A stretch of DNA of 64,000 bases. Source: JBEEFP01 sp041166085. GTDB lineage: Bacteria > Actinomycetota > Acidimicrobiia > Acidimicrobiales > JAFATL01. The notes beneath the pieces were generated by a model. The model searched no databases. It saw nothing but the letters and a program-made list of their open reading frames with translations, and was not told the DNA's origin. Positions 40,389 through 49,470 of this stretch are shown in pieces; position 1 is the stretch's first letter; the number at the start of each line of letters is the position of its first letter. Location of the stretch: assembly GCA_041166085.1 (NCBI GenBank), contig JBEEFP010000089.1:96194-160193 (forward strand), in the 5' to 3' direction. The translations under genes and the position numbers were made by a program.

Positions 40389-41495
40389 GTGAGCGGTCGA
40401 TCCCTTTCCGCGGTGGTGCTGGCAGCCGGGGAGGGGACGCGGATGCGGTCCTCCCGCCCCAAGCCGCTGCACCTCCTCTGCGGACGCCCGCTCATCCTCC
40501 ACGTGATCGACGCGTTGGCCGAGCTGCAGGTCGAGCGCGTCGTCGTGGTCGTCGGACACGGTGCCGAGCGCGTCACCAAGACGCTGCACGAGCTGGCTCC
40601 GCCCAACCTCCTCATCGACTTCGTCGAGCAGCACGTGCAGCGCGGCACCGGCGACGCCGTTTCCGTCGCGCTCACCGCCTTCCCTGACGACGACTTCGAG
40701 GACGGCGACATCGTGGTGCTCCCCGGCGACGCGCCGCTGCTGCGCCCACCCACCCTCGCTGCGCTCGTCCGTCGCCACCGCGCCGCGGACGCAGCCGCCA
40801 CCATCCTGTCGGCCGAGCTGCAGCACCCCGAGGGGTACAGCCGCATCGTGCGGGCCAAGGACGACCGCGTGCGATCGATCGTCGACGACATGCACCTCGA
40901 GGAGGAGGACCGCGACGTCCACGAGATCGCCACGTCCGTCTACTGCTTCCGCCGCAGCGTGCTGGCCCCCTCGCTCCGCCGCCTCACGCCCGAGAACGTG
41001 CACGGGGAGTACTACCTGACCGACGTGGTGGGCGTCCTTCATGACGCGGGCTACCCGGTCGTCACCATGGTGCTGGAGGACCCCACCGAAGCGGCCGGCG
41101 TCAACGACCGCGACCAGCTGGCTGCCGCCGAGGCCGAGCTGCGCGATCGCACCAACCAGCGCTGGATGCGCCGGGGCGTGACGATGGTCGATCCGCAGGA
41201 GACGTACATCGACGCGGCGGTGACGCTCGCGCCCGACGTCACGTTGTTCCCCGGCACCATCCTGCAGGGGTCGACGGTGGTGGCGGCGGGGGCGGAGATC
41301 GGGCCGTACACCCGCCTCGTCGACTGTGTCGTCGGCGAGGGCGCGGCTGTCGAAAACAGCGTGGGTCGCTTCGCCGAGATCGGTGCACAGGCGAGAGTGG
41401 GGCCGTTCGCCCATCTCGCGCCGGGAGCGCGCGTGGCGCCGGGTGCAGTGACGGGGCCGTACTTCACCGCGGGGGACGAGGAGGAGCAGACGTGA
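40389..41495 (+). CDS. glmU: GlmU-like UDP-GlcNAc pyrophosphorylase lacking the acetyltransferase part
   Basis: 368 residues, against about 456-490 in typical bifunctional GlmU. The uridylyltransferase domain is intact: AVVLAAGEGTRMRSSRPKPLHLL, QRGTGDAVSVAL, LPGDAPLL, and NxVGExYL-like NVHGEYYLTDV. The C-terminal left-handed beta-helix starts but stops at GPFAHLAPGARVAPGAVTGPYF. The part that binds acetyl-CoA and holds the catalytic His of GlcN-1-P acetylation is absent. The next gene begins at once, with no remnant, so this is not a frameshift. It makes UDP-GlcNAc from GlcNAc-1-P. Confidence 0.9.
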   Translation: MSGRSLSAVVLAAGEGTRMRSSRPKPLHLLCGRPLILHVIDALAELQVERVVVVVGHGAERVTKTLHELAPPNLLIDFVEQHVQRGTGDAVSVALTAFPDDDFEDGDIVVLPGDAPLLRPPTLAALVRRHRAADAAATILSAELQHPEGYSRIVRAKDDRVRSIVDDMHLEEEDRDVHEIATSVYCFRRSVLAPSLRRLTPENVHGEYYLTDVVGVLHDAGYPVVTMVLEDPTEAAGVNDRDQLAAAEAELRDRTNQRWMRRGVTMVDPQETYIDAAVTLAPDVTLFPGTILQGSTVVAAGAEIGPYTRLVDCVVGEGAAVENSVGRFAEIGAQARVGPFAHLAPGARVAPGAVTGPYFTAGDEEEQT

Positions 41496-42457
41496 TGGAA
41501 CGGGTGCCGAAGAAGCGGCTCGAGCTCTATTCGGGTCGTTCGCACCCGGCCCTGGCTGCCGAGATCGCAGGACACCTCGGCGTCGAGCTCGGCGAACCCA
41601 ACCTCAAGGAGTTCTCGAACGGCGAGATCCACTGCCGCTACGACGAGTCGATCCGCGGCACGGACGTCTTCATCGTGCAGACGCACTGCGGACCGGTGAA
41701 CACCTCGATCATGGAGCAGTGCATCATGATCGACGCGGCCAAGCGCGCGTCGGCCAAGCGGATCACAGCGGTCTGTCCGTACTACGGGTACTCCCGGCAG
41801 GACCGCAAGGCCGAGGGCCGCGAGCCCATCACCGCCCGCCTCGTCGCCGACATGCTCCAGGTCGCGGGCGCCGATCGCATCGTGAGCGTCGACCTGCACT
41901 CCGGCCAGATCCAGGGCTTCTTCGACGGCCCCGTCGACCACCTCTCCGGCATGCCGGTGCTGGAGGAGTACCTGCGCACGCAGGCCCCGCCCGAGTTGGT
42001 GGTGGTCGCGCCGGACGCGGGCCGCATCAAGGTGGCCGAGCGCCTGGCCCAGCACCTCGACACCGATCTGGCGTCGGTCTACAAGCGGCGGGCCAAGGGC
42101 AACGTGCAGGCCCTCGGCGTGATGGGCGATGTGGCCGGCCGCCCCTGCCTGCTCATCGACGACATGATCGACACCGCCGGCACCATCGTGGCCGCGTCCG
42201 ACGTGCTCTTCGACCACGGGGCGTCCGACGTGTGGGCCATGGCCACGCACGGGGTCCTGTCCGACCCGGCCGCCGACCGCCTCAAGAACAGCCGGGTCAG
42301 CCGCATCGTCATCACCGACACCCTCCCCCTGCCGCCCGAGAAGCAGATCGACAAGATCGAGGTGCTCCCGGTGGCCCGCATCATCGCCGACGCCATCGAC
42401 GCCGTCTTCGAGGACACCTCGGTCAGCGAGATCTTCGGCGGCGAAAACCAGGCCTGA
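41495..42457 (+). CDS. prs: Ribose-phosphate pyrophosphokinase
   Basis: 320 residues. Motifs: SGRSHPALAAEIAGHLG, FSNGEIHCRYDESIRG, VDLHSGQIQGFFDGPVDHL and the PRPP loop LIDDMIDTAGTIVAA. It makes PRPP from ribose-5-phosphate and ATP for nucleotide, His and Trp synthesis. GAGGAG at 41481-41486 serves either GTG 41492 or ATG 41495. It overlaps the glmU stop, so glmU-prs form one operon, an order kept across actinobacteria. Confidence 0.96.
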   Translation: MERVPKKRLELYSGRSHPALAAEIAGHLGVELGEPNLKEFSNGEIHCRYDESIRGTDVFIVQTHCGPVNTSIMEQCIMIDAAKRASAKRITAVCPYYGYSRQDRKAEGREPITARLVADMLQVAGADRIVSVDLHSGQIQGFFDGPVDHLSGMPVLEEYLRTQAPPELVVVAPDAGRIKVAERLAQHLDTDLASVYKRRAKGNVQALGVMGDVAGRPCLLIDDMIDTAGTIVAASDVLFDHGASDVWAMATHGVLSDPAADRLKNSRVSRIVITDTLPLPPEKQIDKIEVLPVARIIADAIDAVFEDTSVSEIFGGENQA

Positions 42458-42471
42458 AACGGCCCGTCCCT

Positions 42472-42525
42472 CCTGACTTCTGGACACTGAGGTGCGCTAT
42501 GCGCACCTGAGTGTCCAAAAGTCGG
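42472..42525. repeat. Dispersed palindromic element, beta family copy 3
   Basis: Outer arms CCTGACTTCTGGACAC (42472-42487) and GTGTCCAAAAGTCGG (42511-42525), inner arms AGGTGCGC (42490-42497) and GCGCACCT (42501-42508), loop TAT, one mismatch at the junction. It fills most of the 90-bp gap between prs and rplY, ending 22 bp before ATG 42548, so it could separate the two transcripts or lie in the rplY leader. Confidence 0.85.
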
Positions 42526-42547
42526 CGTCCGCTACGATGTTCGCCTT

Positions 42548-43273
42548 ATGCCGGAGATCCGTATCGCCGCAGACCAGGGCCGTCCTACCGGCTCTTCCGC
42601 CGCTCGCCGTCTGCGTCAGGAGGGCAAGATCCCCGGCGTCGTCTACGGCCACGGCACCGACCCCACGCCCGTCGCCGTCGACGGCCGGGCCCTCCGGGCC
42701 GCCCTCACCACCGAGGCGGGCCTCAACGCCCTGCTCGAGCTCGAGTTCGACGGCAGCAGCCAGCTGACCCTGGCCCGCGAGATCCAGCGCCATCCCGTGC
42801 GCCACACCGTCACCCACGTCGACTTCGTCATCGTCCGGCGCGACGAGGTCATCTCGGCTGACGTCAACATCACCCTCGTCGGCGAGGCCCTCGAGGTCCA
42901 CCGCGAGGACGGCGTCGTCGCCCACGAGATGTTCAGCCTCACCGTGCAGTCCACCCCCGCTCGCATCCCCAACAATCTCGAGGTCGATATCAGCGCCCTC
43001 AAGATCGGCGACACCATCCGGGTCGGCGACCTCAGGCTGCCCGAAGGCGTGACCACCGACGTCGACCCCGAGGCCGCGATCGTCGTGGGCCAGCCGCCGC
43101 AGGTGAGCGAGGCCGACCTGGTCACCGAGGCCGACGCCGAGGCAGCCGAAGCGGCGGAGGCAGCGGAGGGCGAGGCAGCGGAGGGCGAGGCGGCCGAGGG
43201 TGGCGAGGCGGCAGCCGCCGAGGGCGGCGAGGGTGGTGGGGGCGAGGCCCCCGCCGAGTCCTCTTCGGAGTAA
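42548..43273 (+). CDS. rplY: 50S ribosomal protein bL25 (CTC type)
   Basis: 241 residues. bL25 domain (PTGSSAARRLRQEGKIPGVVYGHGTDPTPVAV) that binds 5S rRNA, then a CTC-type C-terminal beta domain (LEVHREDGVVAHEMFSLTVQSTPARIPNNLEVDISALKIGDTIRVGDLRLPEGVTTDVDPEAAIVVG). The last 45 residues are an Ala/Glu/Gly-rich repeat tail built from EGEAAEGEAAE-like units. The pth gene follows after 6 bp. Confidence 0.95.
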   Translation: MPEIRIAADQGRPTGSSAARRLRQEGKIPGVVYGHGTDPTPVAVDGRALRAALTTEAGLNALLELEFDGSSQLTLAREIQRHPVRHTVTHVDFVIVRRDEVISADVNITLVGEALEVHREDGVVAHEMFSLTVQSTPARIPNNLEVDISALKIGDTIRVGDLRLPEGVTTDVDPEAAIVVGQPPQVSEADLVTEADAEAAEAAEAAEGEAAEGEAAEGGEAAAAEGGEGGGGEAPAESSSE

Positions 43274-43279
43274 CCGGAG

Positions 43280-43861
43280 ATGCTCGTCGTCGGGCTCGGC
43301 AACCCGGGCCGCGAGTTCGAGCGCACGCGCCACAACGTCGGAGCCGAGGTCGTGGCGTTGCTGGCCGAGCGCCACGGCGGCTCGTTCAAGCGGTCGAAGC
43401 TCGAGCAGTCGGTGGTCGCCGACGTCCGCATCGGTGGCGACAAGGTGACGCTCGCCGTCCCCCAGACGTATATGAACGACTCGGGCCAGGCCGTGCGGGC
43501 CCTCGTCCGCCATCACAACGTCGACGACGTCGCCCAGCTGCTCGTCGTCCACGACGAGCTCGACCTGCCCATCGGCCGCATGAAGGTGAAGGAGGGGGGC
43601 GGGCTGGCCGGCCACAACGGGCTGCGGTCCATCGTGCAGCACCTCAAGGACGACGGGTTCCTGCGTGTGCGCATCGGCGTCGGCAAGCCCCGTTCCAAGG
43701 AGCACGGCGCCAACCACGTGCTCAGCCCCCCGTCCAAGCGGGAGCGCACCGAGCTCGACATCGTCGTCCAAGAGGCGGCCGACGCGGTCGAGCTCGTCGC
43801 GACCGAAGGCATCGCCGCCGCCATGAACCGGTACAACACGGTCACCGAGCCCCCGTCCTGA
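43280..43861 (+). CDS. pth: Peptidyl-tRNA hydrolase
   Basis: 193 residues from ATG 43280. Marks: LVVGLGNPGREFERTRHNVGAEVV with catalytic His, PQTYMNDSG, VVHDELDLPIGRMKVKEGGGLAGHNGLRSI with catalytic Asp. It rescues tRNA from stalled peptidyl-tRNA. rplY-pth is a conserved pair. Its stop codon is the edge of a long hairpin (43861-43914). Confidence 0.96.
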   Translation: MLVVGLGNPGREFERTRHNVGAEVVALLAERHGGSFKRSKLEQSVVADVRIGGDKVTLAVPQTYMNDSGQAVRALVRHHNVDDVAQLLVVHDELDLPIGRMKVKEGGGLAGHNGLRSIVQHLKDDGFLRVRIGVGKPRSKEHGANHVLSPPSKRERTELDIVVQEAADAVELVATEGIAAAMNRYNTVTEPPS

Positions 43862-43914
43862 GCGAACTCGCCCGGTTTGGCCTGGCGGGCCAGACCAAAC
43901 CGGGCGAGTTCGCT
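43861..43914. terminator. Inverted repeat H (20-bp perfect arms) between pth and mfd
   Basis: Arms AGCGAACTCGCCCGGTTTGG (43861-43880) and 43895-43914 are perfect complements; the loop contains TGGC/GCCA and can pair further. It begins in the pth stop codon. No T tract. It is a strong terminator candidate before mfd. Confidence 0.8.
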
Positions 43915-43949
43915 GACAGACGCCGGCCGGTAGCCTGGAACGTCCACCG

Positions 43950-46900
43950 ATGAGCAGGCTGCGCGACCTTCCGGCGCTTCTCCGGGACGAACCGACCCTC
44001 GCCGGCCTGGCCGGCGCGACGAGCGCGGTGCTGGCCGTGCCCGAGCCCGCGCGCGCCTTCACGGTGGCCGGACTGGCCCATCTCAGCGGCCGTCATCCGA
44101 TCATCGTGGCCACGCCGACGGCGACGGACGCCGAGCGGGTCGCGCACGACCTGCGGGCCTTCCTCGGTGACGACGAGGTCGACGTGTTCCCGGCGTGGGA
44201 GACGTTGCCGTTCGAGCGGGTGAGCCCGAGCGTGGAGACGATGGGGCGCCGGCTGCGGGCCATGTGGCGCCTGCAGGACAAGGAGCGGATGCCCCGCGTC
44301 CTCGTCGCGCCGGTGAAGGCGCTCGTGCAGCGCCTCGGCCCGCACGTCGAGGACGTCGAGCCCGTCATCGTCAAGCCCGGCGATCGGGTCGACGACATCG
44401 ACCTGCTCGCCCGGCTCGTGCACCTTGGCTACCGGCGCGAGTACCAGGTGGAGCACCGCGGTGAGGTGGCGGTGCGCGGCTCCATCGTCGACGTGTTCCC
44501 GTCCACTGCCAACGCGCCGGTGCGCATCGACCTGTGGGGTGACGAGGTCGACCGCCTCACCGAGTTCGCGGTGGCGGACCAGCGATCGACGGACGACATC
44601 GCCTGCGCCGAGATCTTCGGCTGTCGCGAGCTGCTGCCGACCGACGACGTCAAGGCGCGAGCAGGCGAGCTGGTCGCGGCCGAGCCGTGGGGACGCGAGC
44701 AGTGGGAGCGCCTGTCGGAGGGCCAGGTCTTCGACGGCATGGAGTCGTGGCTGCCGTGGCTCACCGAGCGCGAGCACGTGCTGCTCGACCTCGTCGGCGA
44801 CGACGCCCAGCTGCTGCTGGTCGAGCCCCGGCGCATGCGTGACCGGGCCGCCGAGCTGCTCGACGAAGAGGCGGCGTTGGCCGGCACCCTGGCCCAGACG
44901 TGGGGAGCAGAGGGTCGCGACTTCCCCAAGCTCCACCTCCCCTTCGACCGCCTGCTGGCCCACACGCGGGCGCCGGCCTGGACCGTCACCACCGCGCCGG
45001 AAGGGCCGGACTCGCCGGCCATCTCCGCCAGCGGATGGGACCCCGTGGTCGGCGACGCGTCCCGGCTCACCAAGCAGCTGGCCGAGATGCTCGCCTCGGG
45101 CTTCAAGGTCGTCGTCTGCGCGGACGGCGAAGGCACGGCGGCCCGCCTCGCGTCGAACTTCCGCGACGAGGGCATCACCGGCCTCGACATCGTCGTGCAG
45201 CCCCTCGAACGGGGCTTTGTGATGTCGAGCATCAAGCTGGCGGTGCTGGCCGAATCCGACATCACCGGCCGCCGGCGCGCCCATCGACGGGCCCGCACCC
45301 GACCGCGCGGCGCGGAGGCGTTCTTCGACAGCCTCGAGCCGGGCGGGTACGTCGTGCACCACCAGCACGGTGTGGCCCGCTACGCGGGCATGGTCACGCG
45401 CGCCATCGGCGGCGTCGAGCGGGACTACCTGCTGCTCGAGTACCGCGGCGCCGACAAGCTCTACGTCCCATCCGACCAGATCGACCTCATCCGCCCGTAC
45501 ACCGGTGGCGAGACCCCGTCGCTCAGCAAGTTGGGCGGCTCGGACTGGCAGAAGGCAAAGGCGCGCGTGCGCAGCGCGGTGCGCGAGATCGCGCAGGAGC
45601 TGGTCGTGCTCTACCAGCGCCGCATCACCACGCCCGGGCACGCCTTCCCGGCCGATACGCCGTGGCAGCACGAGCTGGAGGAGGCGTTCCCGTACCAGGA
45701 GACGCCCGACCAGCTCAAGGCCATCGTCGAGATGAAGGCGGACATGGAAGAGGCGACGCCCATGGACCGCCTGGTCTGCGGCGACGTCGGGTTCGGCAAG
45801 ACCGAAGTGGCCATCCGCGGTGTGTTCAAGGCGGTGCAGGACGGCAAGCAGGTCGCGGTGCTCGTGCCGACCACGTTGCTCGCGCAGCAGCACCTCCAGA
45901 CCTTCTCCGAGCGCTTCGCCGGTTATCCGGTGCGGGTCGAGGCGCTGTCGCGCTTCCTCACGCCTGGCCAGGCGCGCAAGGTCATCAACGGGCTGAAGGA
46001 CGGCACCGTGGACGTCGTCATCGGCACCCATCGTCTGCTCTCCCAGGACATCGCCTTCAAGGACCTGGGTCTGCTCGTCGTCGACGAGGAGCAGCGCTTC
46101 GGCGTCACCCACAAGGAGCTGATCAAGCAGCTGCGCACCAATGTCGACGTGCTCACGCTCACGGCGACGCCGATCCCGCGCACCCTCGAGATGTCGTTGA
46201 CGGGCATCCGCGACCTCACGCTGCTCAACACGCCGCCCGCCGACCGCCAGCCCATCCTCACCTACGTCGGTGAGTACGACGAGCGGGCGGCAGCCGAGGC
46301 CATCCGTCGCGAGTTGCTGCGCGAGGGCCAGGTCTTCTTCGTGCACAACCGCGTGATGGACATCGAGAACGTGGCGCGTGACCTGCGGGAGATGGTGCCC
46401 GAGGCGCGCGTCGCCGTCGCCCACGGACAGATGGACGAGGGCACGCTCGAGAAGGTCGTCATCGATTTCTGGGAGGGCGAGTACGACGTCCTCGTGTGCA
46501 CCACGATCATCGAGTCGGGCATCGACATGCCCACCGTCAACACGCTCGTGGTCGACCGCGCCGACCTGCTCGGGCTCGGGCAGCTTCACCAGCTCCGGGG
46601 ACGGGTGGGTCGAGCCGGGCAGCGGGCCTACGCCTACCTGTTCTTTCCGCCCGACCGCGCGCTGTCCGAGGAGTCCTACGAACGGCTGCGCACCATCGGC
46701 GAGCACACCGAGCTGGGATCGGGATTCAAGATCGCCATGCGCGACCTCGAGATCCGTGGTGCCGGCAACCTGCTCGGCGCGACGCAGTCGGGCCACATCG
46801 CGGCCGTCGGCTACGACCTCTACGTGCAGATGGTGAGCGAGGCGGTGGCCGAGCTCAAGGGCGAGGAGCTCAAGGAGCCGGCCGAGATCAAGCTCGACAT

Positions 46901-47336
46901 GCCTGTCGCGGCCCACCTGCCACGGGACTACGTCGGCCGCGAAGACCTGCGGCTCGAGGCCTACCGGCGGCTGGCGACGGTCAGCACCCAGGAGGAGGTG
47001 GACGACGTGCGCACCGAATGGCAGGACCGCTACGGCCCGCCGCCCCCGCCCGCCGAGGCGCTGCTGGCCGTGGGCCGGCTCCGGGCCGAGTGCGCGCGCA
47101 CCGGGGTGCGTGAGATCACGGTGGCCAGGGACACGGCCCGCATCTCGCCCCTGGAGCTCAAGACGAGCCAGCGCATCCGCCTGCAACGGTTGTACGGCAA
47201 GGCCGTCTACAAGGAGGACCTGGCCCAGCTCGTGGTCCCCGTCCCCCGAGGCGCCAACGCGGTGGACTTCCTGCTCGAGTTCTTCGCCGCGATGGTGCCC
47301 AGCGAGGACCCCTCGGTAGCATCAGCGACCTCGTGA
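43950..47336 (+). CDS. mfd: Transcription-repair coupling factor Mfd
   Basis: 1128 residues. N-terminal UvrB-homology region to about 340, RNA-polymerase-interacting CarD-like domain (VHHQHGVARYAGMVTR...YLLLEYRGADKLYVPSDQIDLI) near 465-525, RecG-like translocase with Walker A GDVGFGKTEVA near 611, VDEEQRFGV (motif II), TATPIPRTLEMSLTGIRD, and the TRCF C-terminal domain. It removes stalled RNA polymerase and recruits UvrA to lesions. Its stop overlaps the next gene (GTGA 47333). Confidence 0.97.
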   Translation: MSRLRDLPALLRDEPTLAGLAGATSAVLAVPEPARAFTVAGLAHLSGRHPIIVATPTATDAERVAHDLRAFLGDDEVDVFPAWETLPFERVSPSVETMGRRLRAMWRLQDKERMPRVLVAPVKALVQRLGPHVEDVEPVIVKPGDRVDDIDLLARLVHLGYRREYQVEHRGEVAVRGSIVDVFPSTANAPVRIDLWGDEVDRLTEFAVADQRSTDDIACAEIFGCRELLPTDDVKARAGELVAAEPWGREQWERLSEGQVFDGMESWLPWLTEREHVLLDLVGDDAQLLLVEPRRMRDRAAELLDEEAALAGTLAQTWGAEGRDFPKLHLPFDRLLAHTRAPAWTVTTAPEGPDSPAISASGWDPVVGDASRLTKQLAEMLASGFKVVVCADGEGTAARLASNFRDEGITGLDIVVQPLERGFVMSSIKLAVLAESDITGRRRAHRRARTRPRGAEAFFDSLEPGGYVVHHQHGVARYAGMVTRAIGGVERDYLLLEYRGADKLYVPSDQIDLIRPYTGGETPSLSKLGGSDWQKAKARVRSAVREIAQELVVLYQRRITTPGHAFPADTPWQHELEEAFPYQETPDQLKAIVEMKADMEEATPMDRLVCGDVGFGKTEVAIRGVFKAVQDGKQVAVLVPTTLLAQQHLQTFSERFAGYPVRVEALSRFLTPGQARKVINGLKDGTVDVVIGTHRLLSQDIAFKDLGLLVVDEEQRFGVTHKELIKQLRTNVDVLTLTATPIPRTLEMSLTGIRDLTLLNTPPADRQPILTYVGEYDERAAAEAIRRELLREGQVFFVHNRVMDIENVARDLREMVPEARVAVAHGQMDEGTLEKVVIDFWEGEYDVLVCTTIIESGIDMPTVNTLVVDRADLLGLGQLHQLRGRVGRAGQRAYAYLFFPPDRALSEESYERLRTIGEHTELGSGFKIAMRDLEIRGAGNLLGATQSGHIAAVGYDLYVQMVSEAVAELKGEELKEPAEIKLDMPVAAHLPRDYVGREDLRLEAYRRLATVSTQEEVDDVRTEWQDRYGPPPPPAEALLAVGRLRAECARTGVREITVARDTARISPLELKTSQRIRLQRLYGKAVYKEDLAQLVVPVPRGANAVDFLLEFFAAMVPSEDPSVASATS

Positions 47337-48379
47337 GAGCTCGCCTTCCCCTCATCGTCGCGGCGGTCGTGCTGGCGCTGGTCGGCGCCGCCTGCGGCGA
47401 CCTGGCCCAGCCGTACGCGGCCAAGGTCAATGGCGCCCGCATATCCCAGGGTGCGCTCGACCGCGAGCTGCGCATCGTCCTCAACAACAAGCAGGTGCTG
47501 GCGTCGCTGGAGCAGGGCATCCAGCCCGGCCAACCCGGGGTCAAGGGCGAGGGCAGTGGCACGGTGACCTCCGCCTTCGCGGCCCGCATGCTGAGCAGGC
47601 GCATCCTGCTCGAGCTCATCCACCAGGAGGTGGGGCGCCGCCATCTCGCGGTCACCAAGGCGCGGCTGGCGCAGGGCCGCAGCGAGGCCGAGCAGCAGTT
47701 CGGCGATCCCAAGACGTTCGCGGGCTTCCCGAAGGCGTACCAGGACGAGATGAGCCGGGCCAACGCCGAGGTCGCCATCATGCAGGAGAAGGCGGTCGCA
47801 CCCGTCACCGACGCCGACCTGCGCCGCTACTACGACCAGAACGCGAGTCAGTTCCAGGGCAAGTGCCTCAGCCACATCCTCGTCGACAGCAAGGAGAAGG
47901 CCGACGCACTTCGTGCGCAGATCGCGGGCGGCGCTTCCTTCGCGGAGGTGGCCAAGGCCGAGTCCACCGACACGCGGTCGGGCGCGCAGGGAGGCTTCCT
48001 CGGCTGCTTCCCGGCCGATCAGCCCCTCGAGGGCTTCGTCGAGCCGTTCAAGACCGAGGCGGAGAAGCTGCCGATCGGCCAGCTGAGCCAGCCCGTGCAG
48101 ACGCAGTTCGGGTTCCACCTCATCCAGGCCACCGGCAGTCGGACGTTCGAAGAGGTCAAGGGCGAGATCAAGACGCAGCTGGGCAGCCAGCAGAGCCAGT
48201 CCGCCTTCAACGACCTGCTCCTGTCGCTCGTGAAGAGGGCCAAGATCGAGGTGAACCCGAGATACGGGCGGTTCTCGAAGGACCCGTCGGTGCTCGGCGT
48301 GATCCCGCCCCAGGCACCGCAGCTGGCGCCGACCACCAGCACCAGCGCACCGACCGGCCTGCAGATCCCGGGCGGATGA
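47333..48379 (+). CDS. Lipoprotein peptidyl-prolyl isomerase, SurA/PpiC type
   Basis: 348 residues with lipobox LVGAAC (Cys21). An N-terminal SurA-like helical chaperone region (AKVNGARISQGALDREL...) precedes a parvulin domain at about 178-275 (CLSHILVDSKEKADALRAQIAGGASFAEVAKAES...GGFLGCFPADQPLEGFVEPF). A Pro/Thr-rich tail ends it. It would help fold exported proteins at the outer face of the membrane. It lies between mfd and mazG; the mycobacterial locus has lpqU nearby. Confidence 0.88.
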   Translation: MRARLPLIVAAVVLALVGAACGDLAQPYAAKVNGARISQGALDRELRIVLNNKQVLASLEQGIQPGQPGVKGEGSGTVTSAFAARMLSRRILLELIHQEVGRRHLAVTKARLAQGRSEAEQQFGDPKTFAGFPKAYQDEMSRANAEVAIMQEKAVAPVTDADLRRYYDQNASQFQGKCLSHILVDSKEKADALRAQIAGGASFAEVAKAESTDTRSGAQGGFLGCFPADQPLEGFVEPFKTEAEKLPIGQLSQPVQTQFGFHLIQATGSRTFEEVKGEIKTQLGSQQSQSAFNDLLLSLVKRAKIEVNPRYGRFSKDPSVLGVIPPQAPQLAPTTSTSAPTGLQIPGG

Positions 48380-49395
48380 GCCGCGTCGTCGTGGTGGGCC
48401 TCGGCCCGGGCGACGCTGACCTCATGACGGTGGGGACGGTCGACGCGATCGCGTCCGTCACCATGCGGTTCGTGCGCACAGCGAGGCACCCCGCCGCTGC
48501 TGCGGTTCCCAACGCGGCCAGCTTCGACGCCGTCTACGACGCAGCCGCGGCCATGGACGACGTGTACGAGGGCATTGTCGATCGGCTCGTGCAGGCCGCT
48601 TCTCGGCACGGGGAGGTTCTGTACGCGGTGCCCGGTTCTCCGGCGGTCGCCGAGCGCACCGTCGAGCTGCTGCGAGCGCGCTCCGACGTGGAGGTGCAGG
48701 TGCTGCCCGCGCTCTCGTTCGCCGACCTGGCGTGGGTGCGACTCGGTGTCGACCCGGTGGCGTCGGGTGTCCAGCTCGTCGACGGCCACCGCTTCGCGGC
48801 GGAGGCAGCCGGCTCGCCCGGACCGCTGCTGGTGGGCCAGTGCGACAGCCGTGTCGTCCTGTCCGACATCAAGCTGGCGGCGGAAGCCGGCACCGTGACG
48901 GTGCTGCAGCGCCTCGGTCTGCCCGACGAGCGCGTGTTCGATGTGGCGTGGGAGGACCTCGACCGGGCCGTGGACCCCGACCACCTCACGTCGCTGTACA
49001 TCTCGTCGCTGGCCGCACCGGTGGCGGGCGAGCTGGTCGCCCTCGACGAGGTCACCCGCATCCTGCGCGACAAGTGCCCGTGGGACGTCGAGCAGACGCA
49101 TGCGAGCCTCAAGCGCTACGTCCTCGAGGAGGCGCAGGAGGTGGCCGAGGCCATCGACTCGGGCGACCCGGCCAAGCTCGAGGAGGAGCTGGGCGACCTG
49201 CTGTACCAGGTGTACTTCCACGCCACCCTGGGCGCCGAGGAGGGGGATTACACGCTCGCGGACGTCGCCCGCGGCATCCGGGAGAAGCTCGTCCGCCGCC
49301 ACCCGCACGTCTTCGGCGACGAGCACGCCGAGACCATCGCCGACGTCGCCGCCATCTGGACCCGGGTCAAGGCCGAGGAGCGCGCCGACCCCTGA
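48376..49395 (+). CDS. YabN-type protein: tetrapyrrole methylase-like domain fused to MazG
   Basis: 339 residues from ATG 48376. Residues 1-220 have the SAM-methylase fold (VVVGLGPGDADLMTVGTVDAI, LYAVPGSPAVAERTVELL). Residues about 225-335 are a MazG NTP pyrophosphohydrolase (LRDKCPWDVEQTHASLKRYVLEEAQEVAEAI...KLEEELGDLLYQVYFHATL, with the EExxE...ExxD metal site). The fusion is known from Bacillus YabN. It hydrolyses abnormal NTPs; the methylase half's target is unknown. Confidence 0.92.
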   Translation: MSRVVVVGLGPGDADLMTVGTVDAIASVTMRFVRTARHPAAAAVPNAASFDAVYDAAAAMDDVYEGIVDRLVQAASRHGEVLYAVPGSPAVAERTVELLRARSDVEVQVLPALSFADLAWVRLGVDPVASGVQLVDGHRFAAEAAGSPGPLLVGQCDSRVVLSDIKLAAEAGTVTVLQRLGLPDERVFDVAWEDLDRAVDPDHLTSLYISSLAAPVAGELVALDEVTRILRDKCPWDVEQTHASLKRYVLEEAQEVAEAIDSGDPAKLEEELGDLLYQVYFHATLGAEEGDYTLADVARGIREKLVRRHPHVFGDEHAETIADVAAIWTRVKAEERADP

Positions 49396-49409
49396 TCGCC
49401 CCGGTGTGC

Positions 49410-49437
49410 TTGACCCCCCGTGCCTGTCAACTAACTT
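49410..49437 (+). promoter_or_regulatory. Candidate vegetative promoter for eno
   Basis: TTGACC at 49410-49415, a 16-bp spacer, and TAACTT at 49432-49437 fit a main-sigma promoter. The start codon GTG 49471 lies about 33 bp after the -10, with AGGAG at 49454-49458. Confidence 0.5.
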
Positions 49438-49470
49438 TCTCAACACGAACCACAGGAGCAACAGGGCGCC

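Noticed and set aside
40389..41495. A frameshift as the cause of the short GlmU
   Set aside because: The sequence after its stop is the intact start of prs in the usual operon position; no remnant of the acetyltransferase region exists in another frame.
43140..43270. Repeats at the end of rplY as a separate repeat element
   Set aside because: They are in-frame Ala/Glu/Gly codon repeats typical of the acidic tail of actinobacterial bL25.
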